The notes beneath the pieces were generated by a model, which made no database searches, was not told where the DNA came from, and worked only from the letters and a program-made list of their open reading frames with translations. 64,000 nucleotides of DNA from Jaltomata sinuosa (taxonomy: Eukaryota > Streptophyta > Magnoliopsida > Solanales > Solanaceae). The stretch is from assembly GCA_003996215.1 (NCBI GenBank), contig QJPP01001414.1, positions 1 to 64,000 on the forward strand, read 5' to 3'. Both the position numbers and the translations under genes were made by a program. This document shows positions 22,897 to 33,469 of this stretch, piece by piece. Each line of letters starts with the position of its first letter. Within the stretch, counting starts at the first letter, position 1.

Positions 22897-24104
22897 CAAG
22901 TTGCTTATCACGACCGCGAGCTACAGGGCACGTGATCGCAATGTACAGAAAGTCAATGCCACACTACTATGAGAAAGATATCACGTGACCGCGTTGAACA
23001 GTTAATTAAATCCATATTACCATGACACTAAAGTCACACAACCGTGTTGAAGAAGTTCACACACCCTCGCAATAGCGAGGCAAGCTCATGTAATCGCGAT
23101 GAAGAAGTTAGTAGCTGGAAGACAGAATTGGAAAATCACTTCTTTGGACACCACAATCCATATAAAAGATTTCCCATCTATTGTTGAGAGATATTCTGGA
23201 TTATTCACAATTATTCTTGAAACAATTCATCCATAGCCTTAGAGTTAGCAACTTAGGTCTAGCTTGGGAGCAAGTTCATCCTCAAACACCATTGGAGTGA
23301 AGATTGGTGGATTTTATTGTAAAATCATTAGTTCTTTTATTTAACTCTTGCTTTGTATTGCTAAATTCATTGGTGTGTTGGTTGATAAACAATAGTTAGG
23401 TGTGATTTCTTATCTTGTGTTTTTACAATTTATTAAATATTTTCTAGTTTATGAATTGGGTCTTTGATTCTCTAATTAATCTTGTTCTTGAATTAAATCT
23501 AAAGGGAGTGATCAACACTTGTACTTGCCCCTTTTACCTTGATTTGGATTGAAAGAGTGAATTAAGGTGGGGAAAGATTGATTAGGACTAACTTGAGGCT
23601 ATAACCCTCATTTAAAGAATTTGCTAGAAATAATTATTTTAGTGTTGCCATATTTTGAAGAGCATTGTTTGCGCTTTGCTAGGTTCGAGAGAGCTGGTTG
23701 AGGTATATTTGTCGATGGTCGAGAGACATTGGTAAATTACTTATACTTCTAAGTCTTGCTTCATTAGACCCATGATTAATCTAGTTTGTATTTGATAAAC
23801 TTGTAATGGATCATATGTATTTGAAGTGACACCCATTCCCAAATCTACCTTGCGATCCTTGCATTTGGAAGATTGGTCGACTTCACATGCAATATCATTC
23901 ATGTTTTCAACAACAAAGCACCCCAATCAAAATTTACTTATTTTGCTCCTTGAACTTTATTAAGTTGCTTTAATTCTTTATTTTCTCAATCGCGATTACA
24001 TTGTTCTTTGTGGAATTGACCTTGACTCCCATCAGGAATATAAATGTGTTTTTCACTGACTATCTCAATCACCTCAAATCAAAGAGGGTATTTGAGCGTT
24101 ATCA
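22897..24104 (+). repeat. Element D: plus-strand Athila-type LTR, probably solo
   Basis: It shares the blocks CTCAATCGCGATTACATTG, TTCTTTGTGGAATTGACC and GAATATAAATGTG with the A LTR, but in the plus direction, and ends GAGCGTTATCA at 24104. It is flanked by GGCAT at 22892-22896 and 24105-24109, a likely target duplication. Its start lacks the expected TGATAAG, so the exact left border is uncertain. No internal region is attached. It interrupts the gag of C only four bases from the B insertion. Confidence 0.68.
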
Positions 24105-25491
24105 GGCATCCAGGTGCTTGAAAGATGCTGAATGAGAGGTCACCATTTGGTGAAGAGTGGACATTTTATTTTTTAACTCTTTCACCCCACTATATGTTGA
24201 TTAAACTCTTTTCAAGACTTGAGACAACATGTCCTCAATCTTAGAATGTACGGGGTTAATCACCATTGGTTGGTAAGGAGACACGTCGGCCTTTGGTAGT
24301 GGCACATAAGGGTTTGTACTACGATGATTGTAATGATCACTGTCTCTCTCACATTCACACCATTGACCTTCACGGTCTCTACCCAGCTCCCTATCTCTCC
24401 ATTGATTTCCCTTTTCCCAGTTCCAACCTTAGTTCTCATCTCTCAGACGCCAAGGACCTTTATTAGTACCTTGATATTTAGGTCGAGAACCTGCCACTAG
24501 ATAACATGTCACCTCATCCATAAGGGAATACACACCTTCATCATGAGCTCTAGAACAATAAGTCCCCACAACATTCACACTTTTATTTCCAGCCCCCATC
24601 ATATGCTTGGCCAATAGATCAATTTGCGTCAACATCTTGGTCATTGCTTTATCTCTCCCCTTTTCTTTTCACCTTATTTCACTTGTCATAATGGATAAAG
24701 TCACCCTTGAGGAAACATCGGCCTCTCTAGTATGCCATGCATAATTTGTCTTTGTCATCCGCTCTAAGAGAGCCAAAGCGAGACCATATTTATTAGTCCA
24801 TAAATGTTCTACCTGCGAGGTTATTCGCCATAGATTTGTTCATTGAGTCTAAGGCTCGATATAAGCTTTGAAGTAGAACATTGTTAGGCAAACCATGATT
24901 CAGACATAATAGAAGATTTTTCTTGAACCTTAGCCATGCTTCATGCAATGGCTCATTCGAGAGTTGGCAAAAATTTGTGATATCATCCCTCAATTGCATC
25001 ATTTGAGAGGGAGGGAAGAATCGCACCAAAAAGGCCTCACCTAGCCCATTCCATGTTGTAACGGAGCCCTTCTGGAGATCTTCAAGCCAAGTTGTTGCTT
25101 CCCTCGTATGGGAGAATGGGAACAAATAGAGTCGTATTGACTCTTGGGAAATATTGTTGATGTTGAAGGGCTAGAATATTTTATTAATGTTCTGAATATG
25201 TCGGTTAACATCTTCATAAGCTACACCTCCAAAAAGTCCTTTCATATGGATTATATGGAGCATGGTGCTCTTCATATAGAACACGGTGTTCCCCATGGTT
25301 GGGGGTAGGCAAATTGCACCAATGGCACCATGTACAACGGTATCATTATCCGTATCCATATATATGTTCACAATCTCTTGGTCGCCTTCTTTACTCATGG
25401 GCACCCTATTCACAACAACACAAATAACAAAAAGTAAAGGGGAATAAACACTTAACAAAGTAAACTTAATGACAATCAATTGGAAAATCAA
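24105..25491 (-). pseudogene. gag: Gag, broken (C)
   Basis: Open pieces at 25491-25171, 25125-24793 and 24644-24429 belong to one Gag. They show AICLPPTMGNTVFYMKSTM and GLFGGVAYEDVNRHI near the start, ATTWLEDLQKGSVTTWNGL and FFPPSQMMQLRDDITNFCQL in the middle (the conserved retrotransposon gag core), then LHEAWLRFKKNL, LYRALDSMN and MTKMLTQIDLLAKHMMG. A SHSASFKHLDA coiled-coil word is cut at 24105 by insertion D. Stops between the pieces make it inactive. This is the best copy of the gag core among A, B and C. Confidence 0.87.
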
Positions 25492-25499
25492 GAACTATT

Positions 25500-25516
25500 C
25501 CCCGATAATGGTACCA
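25500..25516 (-). promoter_or_regulatory. tRNA-Asp primer binding site with transition decay (C)
   Basis: On the minus strand TGGTACCATTATCGGGG lies seven bases after the LTR end. It differs from the tRNA-Asp complement at five of 17 positions, and all five are C-to-T or G-to-A changes. Confidence 0.75.
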
Positions 25517-25523
25517 TTTTTTA

Positions 25524-28500
25524 TGACGCTCAAAAGCACTCTCCCGAAGGAGGTGATAGCAATCATCAAGCAAAACAAATAAATATACCCAATGGATGTT
25601 AGGGTCAAATCCATGGGGAATGGATTGATGATTCGCTAAGAGATCATCGAATAGTAATCAATAAGATGAGTCAATGTTCAAGTAACTAAAAGTAAAAGTT
25701 AGGGGAAATGGAAAGGGAATTAACATATCAATTTTAACATAAACAAGATTTGTTTATCAATGAGATGGAAGACAAGGGGTATTCTTCCGATTGAATCTTA
25801 CAATGGGTTAGCGGATTTGATTAATTATGCAAACTCTTGATAAAAGGTACAAGTAGCATTGGTTTAGGGTATATTTGGTAGTCTGTCAACCTTCCAAATA
25901 TATATACTATAGCCTTTGCTCAAGCACCATAGCTATTACTTTCAATCAACCAATTCAAAGCTTGGGGGAATTACACTATTTCTAACTTATATTCTTAGAT
26001 GAGTATATCCTTCGATTAAGCTATTTCTAGCATCAATCTAGGGTGGAAATTCAAACTTCCCACTATTGAATTCCTATCCAAATTATAAACTTCTCTTTTA
26101 AGCAAGAACACAATTAAGTAAGCTCAATCAATGTTTGCAACTATTAGTTTTATGATTAAAACATGAAGAATTCAATAGACCCATACTAATTCATCAATCA
26201 TAAGAATAGTTGATCAATACCCACACCCAAAATCAAAGACCCATCATGAACATACCCCTAGACAAGGAAATTAGATGCTCATATTAAGCAAATAAGAGGA
26301 TATACATAATGGCTTATCTATAATTCCATTCATATTCAAGCTAAACTCTAAATCCAAACTCAAATCCTTCCAAAAATGGTGATTATAAATTGAGAAGATG
26401 AAGAGAGTGTACTTTCTATATATTCCTTGGGGAAAGTGAAACTAAAATTCTATATTAGGTACACACCCAAAAATACATCACTTGGATTTAGACAAAAATA
26501 CCCCTCTGGGGTAGTGCAACACAATGTGCAACATAATATGTGATCACACCTTATCTTTTGGACATCGCATCTGCTTCCTTCTCCAACAAGTGAGGTTTGT
26601 TGTTGCAGTGGTGATGTGATAAGGGAGGTATGGTCTGCATGCCGCATTGTGTGGCTTACATGCAGATCTTACACCTCGATAATTTCTTACTTTTTTTCAA
26701 TCACCTTTAAACTTCACTTCTTTTTAAGCTCTTTGGGTTTAATTTCTTTTCTTTCTTCTCTAGATCAATAGTACCTACATTTTCATCAAATAAGGCAATA
26801 ATTACCTCTAATTCTTATCAAAATATGACAATAATTCAATAATAAAGGTTAAATAATGTAATGACCCTTCCGGTCATTTCCACATACACGTTTTCCTTGT
26901 GCCGTTAGAGCTTGTTGTAGCGGACCCAAGTCACTTAAGGCTCATCAGGACCGGTATTTCGGTGTTGGTTCCATTTGTTTGGTCGTATTATAAGTTTTGA
27001 AGTCAAGCAAGTCGGCAAAAGTTATCGTAAGTTCTTTAATAAATTTTCTGAACTTTGGGTAAAATGTCTCAGAGCTTTTCTCTCAATATATAAAGTGTTA
27101 GAAGTCCCCCGAAATACCAAATCGAAGTTCTACAAGTCTAGTTTCAAACGCATAAAACCTCACGTCCAACTGATCTCTGAGTAAAAAGTTATAATTGTTT
27201 TACCGTGGACTGTCTGGCAGGAACCGGGTTGCGAACCGGGTCGCGAACCGGGTCGGGTTAAACTCGATTTAAGCCTCAACTTCACGTTTTAAAACGCCAT
27301 TTCAGTTCCGAAACAGTGAGAAAACATAAGGGAGGGTTCCAAGAGAGTTCTTTAGTATCTAAATCGTGCGATGGTGAGTTGCAAACTTAAATTTAAGAAT
27401 TTTATTAACATCACGTGTATTTTGAAAATATTTTATTTGGAAGTTGAATTTGGTAAAAAGTTATATTATTATTACCTTTTTAAAATATTTTAAAAGTTTA
27501 TGAAAAATATTTTGTTACGATATAATTGTATAGGTATTTATTTTATAAGGTTTTTATACATTGTAATATTTTAACGGAGATAGTAAATTTAGTTATGTTG
27601 AAAATTATTATTATAATATAGTAGGTTTTATTGGAAATGATTTTCTATTAATTATGATATATTCAAAAAGTTATATTTATTTTACCATGAATCTATGCAA
27701 TATCCGAGTTTTTATATAACAGAATAAAAATAGTGAGTGGTGGCCTATTAGTCCACCTCCACGTGACATGTGGAGAAGTGGGAAGCAATGTTCTACATTC
27801 ATTACACCTACAACTTGATCACTTAGAGAAATTATTAAACAATATATATGTTGTAATTATATTTAAATCAAGTCGGCAGTGACCTTTACATATTGGTGTA
27901 TGTTTCAAAGCTGCACTAATTTTGCTTTCATTTTATTATGGATGGTTCAACTTATGTTTATTATTACATGGGTTTTTACAAAACAAGAGCCTAGTAGGAA
28001 AATATTTTGGTATTACATTTGATCCCTAAAAGAAATCAATTATCTACGTCAAGTTATTCAAGTCCGAGTTCGAGTGTGATTTCATTTCGGAGCTTTTCGG
28101 AGAGGTTCAAGCTTGTCATCGGACGACAGGTAGGTTACGGTTTATTTTTCCTAGACTCCGCATATATAGAATAAAATTGTATTAATGGGCATCCTTGGGT
28201 TGGTTTATTAGGTTGGTACCACAGACCTCGACCGCTTTATTCATGTCCGCCTACTTTTGTTCCTCCGTTGCTTGTAGTATTTGCCGATATATTTTATTTA
28301 CCCTTGTAGTCCTGTGAGGCCTGGTTGACTCTGGAACATAGAAGGTGGGATTTTGGGAATGTCCGCGAGTCCCGGGCATATAATTATCCTTCTAGATTGG
28401 TTATGCTTGCTGAGTAGCTGTGGGCCTGTGCAGGGTCGCTAGGTTGATTGTGAGCTGCTGCCAGCTATTGTGTTTGATCATACCATTTTCATGCATAAAA

Positions 28501-30172
28501 AGAGGTTTTATACAGGTTTTACTACGGTTTGGGCTTCGGGCCTACTGGCACCATTTTCTAAACCTTGCATGGCCCGGGGGGCCCATTTTTGATGGAGATA
28601 ATTTGGAAATGGTTTGATTTAACTTGTGAATATTCCTGGGTAAAAGGAAGTAAAATTATATTTTAAAACACCAGTTTTACTACTATTCTAGACTCGGCAG
28701 GGCCGGGGTGCTAGTTGAGTTTTCTTGCTTCTTGAGATGATTTTTAGCCTCGGTCAGACCGAGCACCTGAGATGACTTTCTACTGTTTAGACCCGGTTAT
28801 GCCCAGGCACCCTTGGAGGGGTTTTTTTTGAGATATTTTCCTACTACTTTAGTCCTGGACAGGGTCTGGGCATGCATATTCGAGACTGGGTCTCTATCTT
28901 GATACCGGACTTGCTTCCGGACGACATGTTGTGATACTGAGTTTTAGTATGGGGTCTGGGACCTCCATGGACCTTGCCATCCGGGCCAGGGGCTACGGGC
29001 TGCGTGTGCCGGAGGAGGGGTATAAGTGGAGTAGAGGTATACGGGCAGTGTCCTTCCATGGAACTTACCTGCTGGGCCGGATCGGTGCCGGAGGAGGTAC
29101 ATACAGAGCTATCATTTCACTTGAGATCTTTATGCATCATATCATTCATTGTTTGAGGCTTCACCCTTGTTTGTTGTTTGTTGATTGTATGCTCCGGTAG
29201 TATGGGATGCCGGATGGTTTGTTTTCACTTGTTTGTGTTCCTCGGTTGTATGGGCGGCCGGGGGACTGTAGGTAGAATTTTGCTATTTACTTACAGAATT
29301 GTTCCCTGTTACGGTTAAGTATGAAATTGGTTCCTGCTAGACTATTAGTTCTGGTTTTGAGATTGATATGATTAGTTGAGTTGAATTCATGTCTCTGAGC
29401 GTGCCTATCATTACTCTTTCCTTCTTCTTACACTTGAGGTTACCGGTATACCGTCCATTTCGTAAACTTATTATGTATACACTGCTATTGCAAGGACCCC
29501 AGGTGCGTTATTTCTTACTTTCACCTGTGCCTATGGTGTGTATATTCTGCTTACTGGCCTCACATGTGGTTCTGTTGATTTCCCTCTAGGCTAGTTCCTG
29601 GGTACCTTTTGTTGATTTCTGTGACTTCTTGCTTCTATTCTGTCTGTTACTACGCTTTTATCTTATATGTGCCCAGTCGGCCTATGATACCTACTGGGTA
29701 CCTTATGCTTCGCATTTGGTGCTCACCCCTACCCCCCTGCATCTTTGGGTGCAGATCCTAGCGTGGGCCATCGCCGTTAGATCGCTGTGATTCGTGCTTG
29801 GAGATCTGTTGGGGACTACTTCAGACTGAGGGTGAGCTCTTGGCGATCGGAGCTTAGGTTTAGTTTATCTTTTGCTTCATGTACTCTATTACCATTCAGA
29901 GACATCTGTATATATTGTCTGGATCGTTTGCACTCCATGTATGTAGTTTTGGATCTATACTATGATACCAGGTCTTGGGGTTTGGTTTAGTTTCCGCATA
30001 TGTATATATTTATAGTCCTTTTATTTGTTCTCTTCGTCTTGTTCTCTTATTTGTTAGATAGTAGCCCATTACTAACTGTTCTGGGCTACGGGGATTGGTT
30101 CACCTACCGGGGGTTGTAGGTGCCATCATGACCGAGAAATTGGGTCGTGACAAATAAGTTGGTAGATTACCA
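25524..30172 (-). repeat. 5' LTR of element C, split by solo LTR E
   Basis: The parts are 25524-26856 and 30158-30172. It starts (plus view) TGACGCTCAAAAGCACT and is collinear with the J 3' LTR (38793-39540 plus 46984-47612). The uninterrupted version of the G insertion site (CATCATGAACATACCCCTAG) is at about 26243-26262. A dyad-rich variable block lies at 26500-26640. Confidence 0.87.
26857..30152 (+). repeat. Element E: solo chromovirus LTR (3296 bp) with target duplication
   Basis: It begins TGTAATGACCCTTCC and ends GGGTCGTGACA, closely matching the M LTR. It is flanked by perfect 5-bp direct repeats, AATAA at 26852-26856 and at 30153-30157. There is no internal region, so it is a solo LTR left by LTR-LTR recombination. 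It keeps a 107-bp block (26884-26990) that M lacks, and the shared hairpin at 29737-29754. Small open frames such as 29389-29589 are LTR sequence, not genes. Confidence 0.95.
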
Positions 30173-30779
30173 AATTTTTAAAGGGTAAACTAAACCCTTC
30201 CTGAATACCCATATACATGATAGTAGAAGAATCTTAAAGTAGAATTAAAATTTGAAGCTTTGGAGAAGAAAGCTTTAAGCATGGAGTCTGAGAGAGCGTT
30301 CATTTTCTTTCTGAAGCTTATGTCGATTGGAATAAGGGGAAAAATACTCTAAGTCTAATTAAAACCCTCCAAAATAAGCCTAAAACGCTTTAGCTTAGGA
30401 GTTAAAATAATGGTAAATGACAAAAATACCCCTAGAGGGCTAAATTAAAAATTGTTGGAATTTATGATATTAGAGACCCATCGACACAAACCAAGGCTCA
30501 TGGATAGGAACACGACTCATGGTCTGGGGTTGTGGAACTCAGAGCTTTTGCTAGCCCTAAGGTCTGATTTCCACGAGGGACATCTATGGTCCATTGTATG
30601 ATCTATGGTCTATGGACCCCTTCAATGGATCTCAGACCAATAGTTGGTCTGCAGGGCTGGGGTAATGAGGCCAGCCCATGGATCATGGACTCAGTCCGTG
30701 GACCTTGTTTGAGTTTTTTTGCAACTGATTCTAAAGTGGAGCAATCCCGGTACTAGCTTAGAATTTTTGAGATGTTACA
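30173..30779 (-). repeat. Element P: LTR fragment of the H family, minus strand
   Basis: On the minus strand it begins TGTAACATCTCAAAAATTC at 30779 and shares the H-LTR order: variable 'ACCATGGATC' block, then GGGGTATTTTTGTCATTT-like, TCTCAAACC-like and GAATACCC blocks. It stops at the C LTR border, so C apparently inserted into it. Confidence 0.72.
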
Positions 30780-30900
30780 TTAGCATTATTGAGTCGCAAA
30801 GTATAGAGAATTCTAGGTCTATATTATATGGTGTCCCTAAGTGTTGAATCTAAGGGATTAGAGATAAAGCAAGAAATGTGATGTTGAGTCTCTTGATATT

Positions 30901-30974
30901 AGTTTTTATCCTTTTTGAATGGGGTGGATAGAGAATTAGTTTTTATCCCTTTTGAATGGGGTGGATAGATAATT
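30901..30974. repeat. 37-bp tandem duplication in N
   Basis: Units 30901-30937 and 30938-30974 both read AGTTTTTATCC(T/C)TTTTGAA and GGGGTGGATAGA(G/T)AATT, with only two differences. Confidence 0.9.
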
Positions 30975-33454
30975 AGAGGTATGATATTTGTAAGATAATT
31001 AGAGTATAAATCCTATAGTGATAACCTTAGAGGCAAGGAGTAAGTTAAGAGATATCTCAGAAAGAAGTCCTAGTAAGAATTTTAATATCTACAGATGTAG
31101 TCTTAAAGGGAGAGTTTAATATTCATATGTATAGTGATACCCTGACTATGCAAAGTAATTTGATTCTAACCCTCCTTCGAGAGGAGGTCCACATACATAG
31201 AATATCGACCTTTGAGCTAAGGTTTAGGTGATAAGGTAAAGAACCAAGTAACGTATTGACATTCTAGATGTAGAGAGTTCAAAGAAAGTTAATAATGAGA
31301 TAATGATCCATTCTTATCCTAGCATGTTCTAAGCACTTCGGTCAAGATGACAAAATATTCATGTCGTACATATTTTTTCCATACCCATGACTAAGGTTGA
31401 TGCATTTCATGTAGATTCATGTCCATGTTTAGTTCCTAGAATGAGAAGTAATTTCTTCAATCAACGATCCTAACCTTACTCTATGATTCGATGAATTTAA
31501 TTCCTATGTTATAAATCTCAGGATATATGAATAGATGCCTCATAGTATGCTAATTCTTGTGGACTTATGGTATACCCTTATCATCAGATGAAATCATGCT
31601 AGGTCATGTTTATGATTAGATTAGATGTCATGAAAGATTTATTTCTTTGATTTCTTTGGTCTAAAACCTATGTACATCCACTTACGATGATGATGGATTG
31701 TTATGTCATGTCTATGCTCAGAACAACTCTCTACTCATGCTTTATGCACTTGGTGTATGAAGTATTTATGCCTATTGTAACTTATTTCACATGCCCCATC
31801 TTGAGTGATAAGGTTTCCATAAGTATAAGTCATGGTTGAATTATACTCCCTTCATTCTTGATGATCACACTTTATCCCTTTTATGATGGCCACTTATTAT
31901 GTGATAGGTGGTAGTCAAAGAAGCTAGGTGATGGAAATATATAAGAGAGAGTAGATGCTCCTTTTAATGATGAATGTGTTGTGCTTGTTCTATCAAAGCT
32001 ATTAAGTGTGGATGAAATACTAGATAAGGCTTAGTTATGTGTAGTAGTTAGATGGATATAAAATGTGTCTCCTTGTGTAAGTATATGAAGTTGTTGATTG
32101 TAGGGATGCTTCGGGAAGACATGAAAATACGTAGATTGTTTTAGCTACAGAGAAGCAATGAAAAGTGAAAATAGTGATAACTTTGAATGTCATGTTGAGT
32201 AACAGATGAAGGATTGCATTATGTGATTTGTAACATATAGGTAAAGCTCGTGTTTGGCTTACTTTTGTGGTGAGGAGAAATGGTATTCTTTGGGATAACT
32301 CTAGATGCAAAAAAGACTGTGTCAAATCTTAGAATAAACCTAAGAGCTGACAAACATTCAAAGATGAAAGTTCCTAAGGGAAAGTAGAATATAGAATCCC
32401 ATAAATCATATTAGCATGATAACATTAGTTTTAGCACTTTGTGCTAGGTTAGGCTAGAACATGTTAGGAGCATGCAGTTAGACTCGGGCTTTAGTATCTA
32501 TATATGCTTATGTGAGAATTATAAGTTGTGAATGATGAAGTGTGGTATTCAGAGGAGGAAACATAGTTGAAAAGTGTTGGTAAGCTTAAAGGCTACCAGT
32601 CATATTGCTTAAGTCAAAAGTAGTCATGTTCTTACTCCATTACCGATCTACAAATTTTTCCCATAATGTAGTTCCAGATTGAATGAGACTTTTGTCCGAG
32701 TCCATGTCTTTCATACTTTATGAACTCATATCAGATGACTAATATACTCAGGCCATGTTAATGTTTCTTATCTAGATGGATCATATGACCTGTGCTTGCT
32801 ATTCCTTTCCTCAAAATTTTGTGACAACCCCCACGAGGAGGATGTCTATGATGATGAATGAAGAGTAACGTAAGTTTCGAGAGAGAGTTCCTTTTTCCAT
32901 GCCTTATGATGAAAATCTATTCCAGGTTTATATTCCTATGTAGTCCTTCATGTCTATAGCTTTTCTATGACATGTAAGACTCATGATAATATTTTTGGTT
33001 AGCTCTCAGTTGTCTTAGAGCTTGGGCCGATGCTGTTTATGAAGGAAACTATACCAAAACTCTTATAAAAATTTAGAGTTAGATATCCTCACCCATTGAC
33101 TTCTCAAAAGGATGATGTTTAAGGTAATGAGCCTACTCTATGCCTATGATTCGATGAACTCACGTCTCATGTTATAATGTTCAATGAAACTCATGCCTTA
33201 CGTTATGTATGAACCATGCCCTCATATCTTGTGTCAGTCCTTCTATGTTTAAATGAACCCTTGATATGTCAAATCTATGCTAGTCCCTTACCTCCCATAA
33301 CTCGTGCCTAAATGTATCTTTTGTGAAATGTTATGAAACTTCTTATGAAAATAATGGCCATAATAATGAATGATTTTCAATGGGGTTGAGGGGACTATGT
33401 AATGGTTAGTACTTATTTCTTCTATCCATGATCATCATTTGAGGATGAGTGATC

Positions 33455-33469
33455 CCAAGGGGGAGATAT
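33455..33469 (+). promoter_or_regulatory. Polypurine tract (N)
   Basis: CCAAGGGGGAGATAT directly precedes TATAAGACCTC, in the place of the plus-strand primer before a 3' LTR. Confidence 0.75.

Larger units (their letters stand above)
24105..30172 (-). mobile_element. Element C: 5' LTR and gag of an Athila/Tat-like retrotransposon
   Basis: The minus-strand order is 5' LTR (30172 to 25524, split by solo LTR E), tRNA-Asp primer site, then gag to 24105, where D and B interrupt it. The outer LTR end appears to have lost a few bases (TTACCA where relatives read TTACCCACTTATCA) at its junction with LTR fragment P. Confidence 0.8.
30780..33469 (+). other. Internal region of element N, no intact coding sequence
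   Basis: This stretch matches the H internal region (about 51100-52900) in order, for example GAAGTATTTATGCCTATTG against GAAGTACTCATGCCTATTG, and GTGTGGTATTCAGAGG against GTGTGGTATTTAGAGG. No pol words can be read in any frame. It ends with a clear polypurine tract before an LTR. It looks like the internal part of a non-coding, pol-deleted chromovirus derivative. A 37-bp tandem duplication lies at 30901-30974. Confidence 0.65.
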
